Origin: an uncultured Vampirovibrio sp. | GTDB taxonomy: Bacteria; Cyanobacteriota; Vampirovibrionia; Gastranaerophilales; Gastranaerophilaceae | Reading direction: 5' to 3' | Assembly (NCBI GenBank): GCA_910577515.1 | Contig: CAJTLW010000006.1 | Span: forward strand, 67,218-131,217 | Length of the DNA stretch: 64,000 nucleotides | Part shown: positions 1-6,662 of the stretch, piece after piece | Layout: each line of letters starts with the position of its first letter | Numbering within the stretch: position 1 is the stretch's first letter | Position numbers and translations under genes: made by a program | Notes under the pieces: model-generated | Databases searched by the model: none | What the model saw: the letters and a program-made list of their open reading frames with translations, nothing else | Told to the model about the DNA's origin: nothing

Positions 1-137
1 CTATATATTTCATCAAGCCACAAATCCCCCGCGCTAAACAGTGCAATGCATCTTAAAACAAGAGCAAAAAGCGATATTAATAAAACAACCACCGCCTCTT
101 TTTTGTTCTCTTCAATATATTTTTTTAAAACTTCCAT
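1..137 (-). CDS. Membrane glycosyltransferase, GT-C type (N-terminal fragment)
   Basis: Only the first 45 codons lie in the window; the frame is open to the left edge. After a charged start (MEVLKKYIEENKKEA) comes one hydrophobic helix and then the sequence LWLDEIY. A first membrane helix followed by a W(F/L)DE-type acidic motif in the first loop is the hallmark of GT39/ArnT-like glycosyltransferases that use polyprenyl-phosphate sugars. This is the family's expected N-terminus, but with so little sequence the donor and acceptor cannot be named. It would follow glgA in the same transcript direction, starting 17 bases after the glgA stop codon. Confidence 0.6.
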   Translation of the reverse strand, partial: MEVLKKYIEENKKEAVVVLLISLFALVLRCIALFSAGDLWLDEIY

Positions 138-153
138 TTAACAATCCTTTTTC

Positions 154-1584
154 TTATGCCCCAAGGGCGTCTTTATAAAGCGCAACATAACATTTAGCCG
201 CATCATCCCATGTAAAACGGCATTTTATGGCATTATCCACCATTTTATTAAATTCATCCCTGCGGTCAATGTAAGTCCAAACGCCTTTTTTAATTTCATC
301 CACCATGCTGCGTGCATCATAGGTTAAAAATTTAAAACCGTTTGCCTTTTCATTTGGGTAAGCAACAACCGTATCATCCAAACCACCTACAGCACGCACA
401 ATCGGGAGCGTTCCGTATTTCATTGCAACCATCTGGCTTATTCCGCAGGGTTCAAACAGTGAAGGCATTAAAAACATATCCGAGCCTTTATAAATAATCT
501 CAGATAGTTCGGGCTTAAAATCAATCCAGGCACGGATATTTGATGAATTATTGCTGCTCCAGATAAGCATATTTTGATACCCGTCTTCACCCGTTCCTAA
601 AAATACAAAATCAGCCGGAAGTCCCATTAAATCAAACTTTGCAAAATCAATTAAATCAAGCCCTTTTTGATATGTAAGGCGGGAAATCATTGAAATTAAA
701 GGCCTATCAGGGTTAATTGGAAGCCCGAACATTTTTTGCACTTCTTCTTTAAATTTAGGCTTTTCTTTTTTGTTAAAATCATGGCTGCCGTATGTTGTAC
801 CGTTTAATATGCCGCAAAGCTTATAAGTTTGCCCGCGAAGCGTATAATCCATTCCTTCACCGAATTCTCCACCCAAAATTTCCCTTGCATACCTTGGCGA
901 TACAGTTGTAATCTTATCAGCACAATATAATGCACCTTTCAGCCAGTTTACCCTGCCGTAATGTTCAACACAATTATCATGGTAAACGTTATCCCATCTC
1001 ATATTTGAAAAATCAATTATAGCCTTATCACAAGAGCCTTGGTAGGCAAGATTATGGATTGTGAAAACGGATTTTGCATTTTTATAAAATTCATCATATT
1101 TATAGTTAGATTTTAAATAAACAGGTATCATTGCAGTGTGCCAATCATTAGCATGGATTATATCCGCCTTAAAATTTAAAAGCTTTGCATATTCTAAAAC
1201 AGCAAGCGAAAAAGACACATATCTTTGCATCTCATACATTTCATCACACCACATCGGATACACAACATTAAAGCAGGAGAAATATTTCGGGTTATCCACA
1301 AAAAATATGTTTACATTTTTGGATTTCGGGTGCTTGCACATTTTTAATTTAAAAATATGGCGGGAATTTCCCATATCAAGGGTAAGTTCTGAATTCGGAA
1401 GTTCTTTTATGCCCCATTTTTCTTCATCAATACACCCGTAAAGCGGTGTAAAAACGGCAACTTCCGTCCCTTCTTTTTCTAAATAAGGAGGCAATTCGCC
1501 AACAACATCAGCCAACCCCCCGACCTTTGAAAACGGTGCCACCTCAGCACTTGCAATCAGCACCTTTAATTTCTTTTCAAACAT
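154..1584 (-). CDS. glgA: Glycogen synthase (ADP-glucose:alpha-glucan glucosyltransferase)
   Basis: 476 residues, the normal length for bacterial GlgA (GT5). It transfers glucose from ADP-glucose to growing alpha-1,4-glucan in the cytoplasm. The N-terminus carries the diagnostic KVGGLADVVGELP ADP-glucose binding motif (residues about 21-33) and AEVAPFSK just before it; the C-terminal half holds the GT-B second domain with SRLTYQKGLDLI and the SLFEPCGISQM acceptor/donor motif (about residues 378-388). A GGAG ribosome binding site precedes the ATG. The partner enzyme GlgC is encoded far away in this window (60.9-62.2 kb), so the two are not in one operon here. Confidence 0.97.
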   Translation of the reverse strand: MFEKKLKVLIASAEVAPFSKVGGLADVVGELPPYLEKEGTEVAVFTPLYGCIDEEKWGIKELPNSELTLDMGNSRHIFKLKMCKHPKSKNVNIFFVDNPKYFSCFNVVYPMWCDEMYEMQRYVSFSLAVLEYAKLLNFKADIIHANDWHTAMIPVYLKSNYKYDEFYKNAKSVFTIHNLAYQGSCDKAIIDFSNMRWDNVYHDNCVEHYGRVNWLKGALYCADKITTVSPRYAREILGGEFGEGMDYTLRGQTYKLCGILNGTTYGSHDFNKKEKPKFKEEVQKMFGLPINPDRPLISMISRLTYQKGLDLIDFAKFDLMGLPADFVFLGTGEDGYQNMLIWSSNNSSNIRAWIDFKPELSEIIYKGSDMFLMPSLFEPCGISQMVAMKYGTLPIVRAVGGLDDTVVAYPNEKANGFKFLTYDARSMVDEIKKGVWTYIDRRDEFNKMVDNAIKCRFTWDDAAKCYVALYKDALGA

Positions 1585-1613
1585 TTATCTTTTCTCCATC
1601 CATCAATTATTTT

Positions 1614-2240
1614 TTATCCCATTGATAATATTTTCAATGTTTCTTTTAATAATTCTTCGCTTGAATTATCCTCTATTGTTGCAGCACAGTGTTCTATTGC
1701 TGCCATATATTCATTCTGTGAATATCCTAAAGACTGCAAAATCGCCTGAACCTCTTTAATAGTTTCAGAAGACAGTTTTGTTTTAGAATTTTGAAGGCCT
1801 GAAACCCGATCTTCCATAATATTTGAAACTACATCATTATTTGTTAATTTGCCTTTTAACTCTAAAATAATCTTTTGTGCTAATTTTGGCCCTACACCTT
1901 TTGCACGGGAAATCAGCTTATAATCACCTTCTAATACGGCATTTATAAGTTCGCCCCCTGAAAATTCATCAAGTAAAACCATCCCCACTTTGGTGCCAAT
2001 CCCTGATACAGATGTTAAAATATCAAAAATTGCCCTGTCTTCTTTTTGTTTAAACCCGGTCAAATACATCGTATCTTCTTTGTGGATTAATTTTGAATAA
2101 ATTTTAACCTCATCCCCTATTTCCCCAAGGGCAGAATGGGTTCTTGAATTAATCAAAAATTTATATCCGATGCCATTGTTTTCAACAACCACACATTCAG
2201 TGTTTTTAAAGGTTAAAATCCCTTTTATATAATCATACAT
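1614..2240 (-). CDS. ruvA: Holliday junction branch-migration protein RuvA
   Basis: 208 residues, standard length. RuvA binds four-way DNA junctions as tetramers and recruits the RuvB motor. Visible are the N-terminal OB domain (MYDYIKGILTFKN), two helix-hairpin-helix motifs (SVSGIGTKVGMVLL and AKGVGPKLAQKIILELKG, residues about 78-130) and the C-terminal RuvB-binding domain (about 160-208). The start overlaps the end of bioB by 8 bases, so translation is probably coupled. RuvB is not adjacent. Confidence 0.97.
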   Translation of the reverse strand: MYDYIKGILTFKNTECVVVENNGIGYKFLINSRTHSALGEIGDEVKIYSKLIHKEDTMYLTGFKQKEDRAIFDILTSVSGIGTKVGMVLLDEFSGGELINAVLEGDYKLISRAKGVGPKLAQKIILELKGKLTNNDVVSNIMEDRVSGLQNSKTKLSSETIKEVQAILQSLGYSQNEYMAAIEHCAATIEDNSSEELLKETLKILSMG

Positions 2241-3159
2241 ATAGTTTCTTCCCGAGTTTTTTTAATGTTTCAATATCTTCTTTAGGTTCAATCCCTATTG
2301 TTGTAAGGTAATTACCTATTAAAATGCCGTTAACGGTGTAATCCAAAGCCTTTTCCATATTTTCCTTGCTCAAACGGAGCTTCCTGCCGCCTGCAAAGCG
2401 TACAACAGAATCAGGGTTTGCAATTTTTATAATTGCAAGAGTTCTTAAAATCCCTTCTTCATCAATTTTATCCCCGTAGTTTTCAAAAGGAGTGCCTTCA
2501 ATAGGGGTCAAGAAATTAACAGGAATAGAGTCTGGTTTAATTTCAGCGAGGTTTAGCGCCATCTCTACCCTTTGTTCAACACTTTCACCCATCCCGATTA
2601 TAACACCTGAGCATATTTCAATCCCCACATTTTTAATGTGGTTAATTGTATCAATTCTGTCTTGAAAACTATGAGTTGTTGTAATATAAGGATGATAGCT
2701 TCTTGAAGTATTGATATTATGGTGATATCGAACTAAGCCCGCTTCTTTAAATTGAAGTGTCTTTTGTTCATCTAAAAGCCCAAGCGAAGCACAACTTTTA
2801 AGCCCGAGTTTGTTGATTTCTTTTATCATCTCGCACATCACAGGCATATCTGCGTTGCTTGGCCCTCTGCCGGATGTCACTATTGCAAACCTTACTGCAC
2901 CATTTTCTTTCGCTTCTTTTGCCGTTTTTATAACATCTTCAATTTTTACCAGAGGATGAGTATAAATATCTGTCATATAATGCGAGCTTTGTGCGCAATA
3001 TCTGCAGCTTTCAGAACATTTTCCCGTTCTTGCGCTTATTAAAGAACAAAATTCAACCGTATCTGAATTATACTTTTTAGCCTCAGCTAAAAGCTTATCC
3101 AAAGGCATTTTATAAAGTTCAAGTAAACTTTTTTCATCAATCCCTGCTATAGCACTCAT
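2233..3159 (-). CDS. bioB: Biotin synthase (radical SAM)
   Basis: 308 residues. BioB inserts sulfur into dethiobiotin to form biotin using an S-adenosylmethionine radical. The radical-SAM cluster motif CSESCRYCAQ (CxxxCxxC, residues about 48-57) is intact. Also present are the HHNINTSR region, which follows the second cysteine set, and the RFAGGR motif near residue 255 that supplies the arginine ligand of the [2Fe-2S] cluster. No other biotin gene is nearby. It overlaps ruvA by 8 bases and starts 54 bases after the TPR gene, forming a probable tpr-bioB-ruvA-glgA transcript. Confidence 0.96.
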   Translation of the reverse strand: MSAIAGIDEKSLLELYKMPLDKLLAEAKKYNSDTVEFCSLISARTGKCSESCRYCAQSSHYMTDIYTHPLVKIEDVIKTAKEAKENGAVRFAIVTSGRGPSNADMPVMCEMIKEINKLGLKSCASLGLLDEQKTLQFKEAGLVRYHHNINTSRSYHPYITTTHSFQDRIDTINHIKNVGIEICSGVIIGMGESVEQRVEMALNLAEIKPDSIPVNFLTPIEGTPFENYGDKIDEEGILRTLAIIKIANPDSVVRFAGGRKLRLSKENMEKALDYTVNGILIGNYLTTIGIEPKEDIETLKKLGKKLYV

Positions 3160-3213
3160 ATTTAATAATTCCTTAAAAATCTTTTATAAGAATTATTATA
3201 TTTCAAACAATAT

Positions 3214-3816
3214 TTATTTGCTGCTATTGTTATAAATTTCCAAAAGCTTTTTTGATTCTTTTTCTTTGCCTAAAAATTTATAAGCATAGGCAAGGTTTAT
3301 ATAAAAATCTTTTTCATCCCCTTTAAGATAAATTGCTTTAATTAAATTTTTCTTTGCCTTTTCATATTTACCTGTGCGAAGGTATAATGTGCCTAAATTA
3401 TAATAAGAATAGGCAAAATCTTTATTGTATTTAATAGCCAAAAGCAAATTTTTCTCTGCAAGTTCATAAGCTTTTTTGTTTAAAAATATACACCCTAAAT
3501 TGTAATAAGCCTTGAAATATTCAGGATTAATCACAAGAGCTTTATTTAAATTTTCTACAGCTTTATTTAAATCAAGTTTATCTTCATAAATATTTGCAAT
3601 TAAAACAAAAACCTCTTCGTCTTTTTGTTCCAAAGGCAGATTTTCCAATAGTTTTAATGCTTCATTAATATTATTTGTATTATAAAGAGCATAAGCTTCT
3701 GTTTTTACATCATTATCCTCAGCCCATGCCTTATCAAAATTTAAAAAAGAAATTCCAAAAATCAGGCAAAAGCAAGCAATTATAGTATTTAATCGTAAAA
3801 TTCCGTTCTTTCTCAT
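3214..3816 (-). CDS. Exported tetratricopeptide-repeat protein
   Basis: 200 residues. Residues 1-32 look like a Sec signal peptide (RKNGILRLN, hydrophobic core, cleavage near AWA-ED). The rest is made of TPR-like 34-residue units: the pattern NPEYFKAYYNLGCIFLNK and DFAYSYYNLGTLYLRTGKY is diagnostic, with about four units in all. TPR scaffolds mediate protein-protein contacts; no enzymatic motif is present, so the role is unknown. It is divergently oriented from the LCP gene at 3957, with about 140 bases between them, and heads the bioB-ruvA-glgA group. Confidence 0.85.
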   Translation of the reverse strand: MRKNGILRLNTIIACFCLIFGISFLNFDKAWAEDNDVKTEAYALYNTNNINEALKLLENLPLEQKDEEVFVLIANIYEDKLDLNKAVENLNKALVINPEYFKAYYNLGCIFLNKKAYELAEKNLLLAIKYNKDFAYSYYNLGTLYLRTGKYEKAKKNLIKAIYLKGDEKDFYINLAYAYKFLGKEKESKKLLEIYNNSSK

Positions 3817-3869
3817 TTGATAAATTCCTTTTGTTTACATATAAAATGGTAACATTTAATTAATTTGTT

Positions 3870-3897
3870 TTGCAACTGATTATTTTTAAAGTATAAT
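3870..3897 (+). promoter_or_regulatory. Sigma-70-type promoter of the LCP gene
   Basis: TTGCAA at 3870-3875 and TATAAT at 3892-3897 with a 16-base spacer. The predicted start would lie about 50 bases before the ATG of the LCP gene. Confidence 0.6.
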
Positions 3898-3956
3898 TTT
3901 TCCTATGAATAGTTTCTAACTTTCATAAAATTTCAAAAACAAGAGTATTAATAAAT

Positions 3957-5258
3957 ATGAATCAGTTATATGATCCTAAAAACGCGTACAAGCCGGCAAT
4001 AAAACCGGTGAGGAGGAGAACTTCAAATCAAACTGTAACAGGAAGCTTCTTTAAGTCTTTCTTTGGAAGCCTTCTAATCCTTTCTGTTATTGCTATTGTT
4101 TTATACAGAGCTGAAGTTATAAACTTTATAGGAGATGTTGGTACCTTTACACAACAGGTTACAGACCCGGATAAAAGGGTTGAATTTTCTCTGCCGTTTT
4201 CCCCAAAGAGACAAAATATTCTTGTTATGGGCGTAGATGCCGTTTCAAACGAAGGCGGAGACCCATTTAAAGGAAACCGTTCTGACGCTATGCTTCTTGT
4301 AAGTATTGCCCCGCATGGAAAAAATGTTAATGTAATTTCAATTCCAAGAGACAGCAAAGTATACATTGCAGACAGAACAAAACCTGATAAAATCAACCAC
4401 GCTTTTGCGTACGGCGGAATAAATTTAACCGTTAAAACCGTTGAAGAAACCTTCGGAGTTAGGGTTGACCATTATATAGTTCTATCAAACCAGGGGCTTG
4501 TTAAATTTATAGATACCATAGGCGGCCTCCCGATTTATATTGAAAAAGATATGTATTATAACGATATAAGCGGAGATTTACATATTAATTTACCTAAAGG
4601 AGACAGGGTTTTAACAGGTAAAGAAGCCGAAGGTTATATGCGCTTTAGAAAAGATGCACTTGGTGACATCGGAAGAATTCGCCGCCAGCAATGGTTTTTT
4701 AACGCTCTCGGTGCAAGAATGAAAGACTCGCAAGTGTTGGTTAAAATCCCTGAAGTTTTAAAGGTAATGCCAAAGTATATTTTAACAGACCTTTCTGTCT
4801 ATGAATTATCCCAATATGCAGCCTTAGCTAAAAATATTGATATGGCAACCGTTCAGGTTGCAACATTGCCGGGGTCTCCATCACAAAGAGGAAGTATCAG
4901 CTATTGGATTTTAGACCCTGAAAAAACTCAGGATATAATTAACAGGCTCGTTTACAGAGATAAACCAAAAGCCTTAAACGGCCCTGTTTCTGTAGGTATT
5001 TTATACACACCGGATATGCAAACTAAAGCTGAAGATTTAAAACAGGCGCTTGAAAATAACGGTTTAAATGTAAATATGAAATCGGCCGCAAAATTAGGTC
5101 ACGACCATATTGCTATTCACAATCTTGATTTGCCTACAGAAGTTATCGCAAGCCTTAAAAAACATATCCCCGATATGAAAAACAAACAAACCGTTTATGA
5201 CCCCATCGGCTTAAATAAAGCCGGAAGAGATTTCACCATCATCCTCGCCGGTTCTTAA
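3957..5258 (+). CDS. LytR-CpsA-Psr (LCP) family cell-wall glycopolymer ligase with LytR_C domain
   Basis: 433 residues. LCP proteins transfer polyprenyl-pyrophosphate-linked glycans onto peptidoglycan or protein at the outer face of the inner membrane. An N-terminal arginine-rich tail is followed by one transmembrane helix (residues about 32-50). The LCP domain (about 80-240) has the usual NILVMGVD strand, the GNRSDAMLL and SIPRDS motifs and the arginine cluster in RFRKDALGDIGRIRRQQ that binds the pyrophosphate. Residues about 345-430 form a LytR_C domain (VSVGILYTPDM to the end). It ends 2 bases from the convergent Xre gene. The acceptor polymer cannot be read from sequence. Confidence 0.92.
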   Translation: MNQLYDPKNAYKPAIKPVRRRTSNQTVTGSFFKSFFGSLLILSVIAIVLYRAEVINFIGDVGTFTQQVTDPDKRVEFSLPFSPKRQNILVMGVDAVSNEGGDPFKGNRSDAMLLVSIAPHGKNVNVISIPRDSKVYIADRTKPDKINHAFAYGGINLTVKTVEETFGVRVDHYIVLSNQGLVKFIDTIGGLPIYIEKDMYYNDISGDLHINLPKGDRVLTGKEAEGYMRFRKDALGDIGRIRRQQWFFNALGARMKDSQVLVKIPEVLKVMPKYILTDLSVYELSQYAALAKNIDMATVQVATLPGSPSQRGSISYWILDPEKTQDIINRLVYRDKPKALNGPVSVGILYTPDMQTKAEDLKQALENNGLNVNMKSAAKLGHDHIAIHNLDLPTEVIASLKKHIPDMKNKQTVYDPIGLNKAGRDFTIILAGS

Positions 5259-5260
5259 AA

Positions 5261-5464
5261 TTAATCCGGTATATATTTGAAAATATCGTTGGTATCACAT
5301 TCAAGTGCGTAGCATAATTTATTCAGCGTTTCTAAATCAATACGTGTATAGTTGCCTTTGTAGATTTTAAGAATTATATGACTGTCAAGACCTGTTAATT
5401 TTACAATGTCGCGTCTATCCAGTTTCTTTTCACCTAAAATTTTTGCAAACCTGTTTTCTATCAT
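5261..5464 (-). CDS. Mini Xre-family transcription regulator
   Basis: 67 residues, a bare helix-turn-helix of the Xre/Cro type: helix 2-3 around DRRDIVKLTGLDSHIILKIY and the typical end LCYALECDTNDIFKYIPD. No sensor or protease domain is present, so it probably acts as a dimeric repressor. Its upstream region holds two operator-like imperfect palindromes sharing TTTACATA (5506-5539), which suggests autoregulation. It is convergent with the LCP gene and divergent from the decayed HAD gene. Confidence 0.85.
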   Translation of the reverse strand: MIENRFAKILGEKKLDRRDIVKLTGLDSHIILKIYKGNYTRIDLETLNKLCYALECDTNDIFKYIPD

Positions 5465-5505
5465 TTAATCATAATAATACCTGCGTAGCTATATATCTTA
5501 TTTAG

Positions 5506-5539
5506 TAGTTTACATAACTAAACAGTATATTTACATACT
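5506..5539. promoter_or_regulatory. Paired operator-like sites upstream of the mini Xre gene
   Basis: TAGTTTACATAACTA at 5506-5520 (TAGTT/AACTA arms) and AGTATATTTACATACT at 5524-5539 (AGTAT/ATACT arms). Both contain TTTACATA, repeated 21 bases apart, about two helical turns. This spacing fits cooperative binding of two small HTH dimers on one DNA face. Binding is inferred. Confidence 0.45.
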
Positions 5540-5564
5540 ATTTTTTTTAATATATTGTAATATT

Positions 5565-5881
5565 ATGAACAATCAATTAAACATAAGAATAGAACTTGAT
5601 GGCATATTAAATATAGACAGACGAAGAAAAAAATATGACAATACTGCACCCCAAAATAAAAATGCTTTAAAATTTATTGAAAAATTATCAAAAAAATTTA
5701 ATGTAATTCTAAAAACAAAACATAATAAAATTTAGCTGCAAAATGGCTTGCGGATAATGATATGTCAACTCTAATCCCTTGCCTTTTAAATAAAGAAGAA
5801 ACCTTTACTCTATATATTGATGCCAAATGTTTAAACAACTGCAAAGATTTTGATGAATTTTATAATGTGCTTATAAGTTAA
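5565..5881 (+). pseudogene. Decayed, frameshifted HAD-type phosphatase
   Basis: The first frame gives 56 residues from the ATG at 5565 to a TAG at 5733 (NIRIELDGILNI near the start, then ALKFIEKLSKKFNVILKTK). A second frame from 5735 continues AAKWLADNDMS and ends at 5881 with FTLYIDAKC and DFDEFYNVL. Together they follow the layout of small HAD hydrolases: (I)xDLDGT(L), then a helix with LxKL, a strand ending in T, xKWLxxN, and the late YIDDxA motif. The first catalytic aspartate is replaced (ELDGI) and YIDD is YIDA. One extra T in the TTT run at 5731-5733 would restore one frame. Inferred to be a pseudogene. Confidence 0.5.
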
Positions 5882-5957
5882 ACAGAGTGCATTTTAAGTC
5901 TATTATCCCGTCATGCTGAACTATTTTCGGCATCTATCCGACATTAGATTTATGCAG

Positions 5958-6015
5958 AAGCTTAGATATTAAAAATTTATAGCAGTTTTAGCAACACTCA
6001 TAGAATTTCTAAGCT
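5958..6015. repeat. 58-bp dispersed hairpin repeat, copy A
   Basis: It begins AAGCTTAGATATT and ends AATTTCTAAGCT, which are near-perfect reverse complements, so the unit can fold as one hairpin. It matches 9031-9088 at 50 of 58 positions with no gap. Confidence 0.75.
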
Positions 6016-6064
6016 TTTTGGTTTTTAGTTTAATAAGTTAACTAAAGTATGTATTTTCTTGTAG

Positions 6065-6181
6065 AAAATTTCTTTATAAAAAAAAGACCGTTAAAAATTC
6101 GCGTCGCAATATTAATTGTGAACTTCTTAGCTGGTTTTCGGCCGGGCGAATCCCCGTGTCTTTTTTTTATAAAGAAATTTT
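6065..6181. repeat. Perfect 24-bp inverted repeat enclosing a 69-base loop
   Basis: Arms 6065-6088 and 6158-6181 are exact reverse complements (AAAATTTCTTTAT, eight A, GAC). Inside, ATTCGC (6098-6103) pairs with GCGAAT and CGGG/CCCG forms a small stem just before the eight-T run at 6161-6168, so the right arm could also act as an intrinsic terminator on the plus strand. This may be the core of a structured RNA or of the mobile element. Confidence 0.6.
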
Positions 6182-6294
6182 AGAAGAGAAAATCCAAAAA
6201 ATAGCGAGGTTTTAATCCAATGCTAATTAGATGCCAAAACTAGTTCAGTATGACAGGGTTAAGTTTAAGATGACAAGTTTCTATTGGCAATGTT

Positions 6295-6460
6295 TTATTG
6301 GCTTTCAAGAGTTTTTACTTTAAGTTTACTACCGTCTGCCCCAAGGGAGATTTTCGCACCTGTTATCAATACAATACATCCTCCATCCGGTTTATTAATG
6401 GTGCTTAAAATTATCCTAAACGGTTGATTTTTAATTTTAAAAAATATAAGACAATAAGTT
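6295..6460 (-). other. Possible C-terminal gene remnant in the 5.5-6.5 kb gap
   Basis: A minus-strand frame without a usable start codon ends at the TAA at 6295-6297. It reads GGCIVLITGAKISLGADG followed by SKLKVKTLESQ, which has the look of real coding sequence. No family was recognised. It may be the tail of a deleted gene, or chance. Confidence 0.2.
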
Positions 6461-6461
6461 T

Positions 6462-6662
6462 ATGAACACAAACGAAAAATGTCTTTTAAATTATTTAGCT
6501 TGCCTGAACACAGCATCTGGTGCGGCAGAGCATCTTATGAAATTTCTAAATCTGCACAACAGGAAAATTGAATTTCATAATTTAAACCCTATATTTGACA
6601 TTATTGATGAAATGGAATTTTCAAACTATAATATAGCCTATGAACAAGAAAATTTGGGTTAA
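6462..6662 (+). CDS. Small hypothetical protein overlapping the diguanylate cyclase start
   Basis: 66 residues, acidic and partly helical (LLNYLACLNTASGAAEHLMK, IFDIIDEMEFSNYN), no signal peptide, no recognised family. Its 3' end overlaps the start of the CHASE2-GGDEF gene by 23 bases in another frame. No strong ribosome binding site is visible. The overlap suggests translational coupling, so it may be a small upstream partner or leader peptide of the cyclase; it may also not be expressed. Confidence 0.45.
   Translation: MNTNEKCLLNYLACLNTASGAAEHLMKFLNLHNRKIEFHNLNPIFDIIDEMEFSNYNIAYEQENLG

Larger units (their letters stand above)
5907..6257. mobile_element. 351-bp MITE-like element with 30-bp terminal inverted repeats
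   Basis: The ends, 5907-5936 and 6228-6257, are inverted copies matching at 26 of 30 positions (core TCATGCTGAACTA and GGCATCTA). Inside are a 58-bp hairpin unit (5958-6015) and a perfect 24-bp inverted repeat (6065-6088 with 6158-6181). No coding region of useful length is present. Nested palindromes and terminal inverted repeats without a transposase suggest a non-autonomous mobile element or palindromic repeat family. A decayed relative of the interior lies at 9031-9306. No clear target-site duplication was identified. Confidence 0.5.

Noticed and set aside
5565..5881. Widespread homopolymer sequencing errors as the explanation of the two broken genes
   Set aside because: Long genes full of A and T runs (polA, the 1290-residue helicase, pnp) are intact, so a general high error rate is unlikely; local errors remain possible.
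6086..6170. tRNA-like or tmRNA-like sequence (GGGCGAATCCCCG resembles a T-arm)
   Set aside because: No acceptor stem, no GGTTCGAATCC-type T-loop and no anticodon arm can be drawn; the symmetry is explained by the 24-bp inverted repeat.
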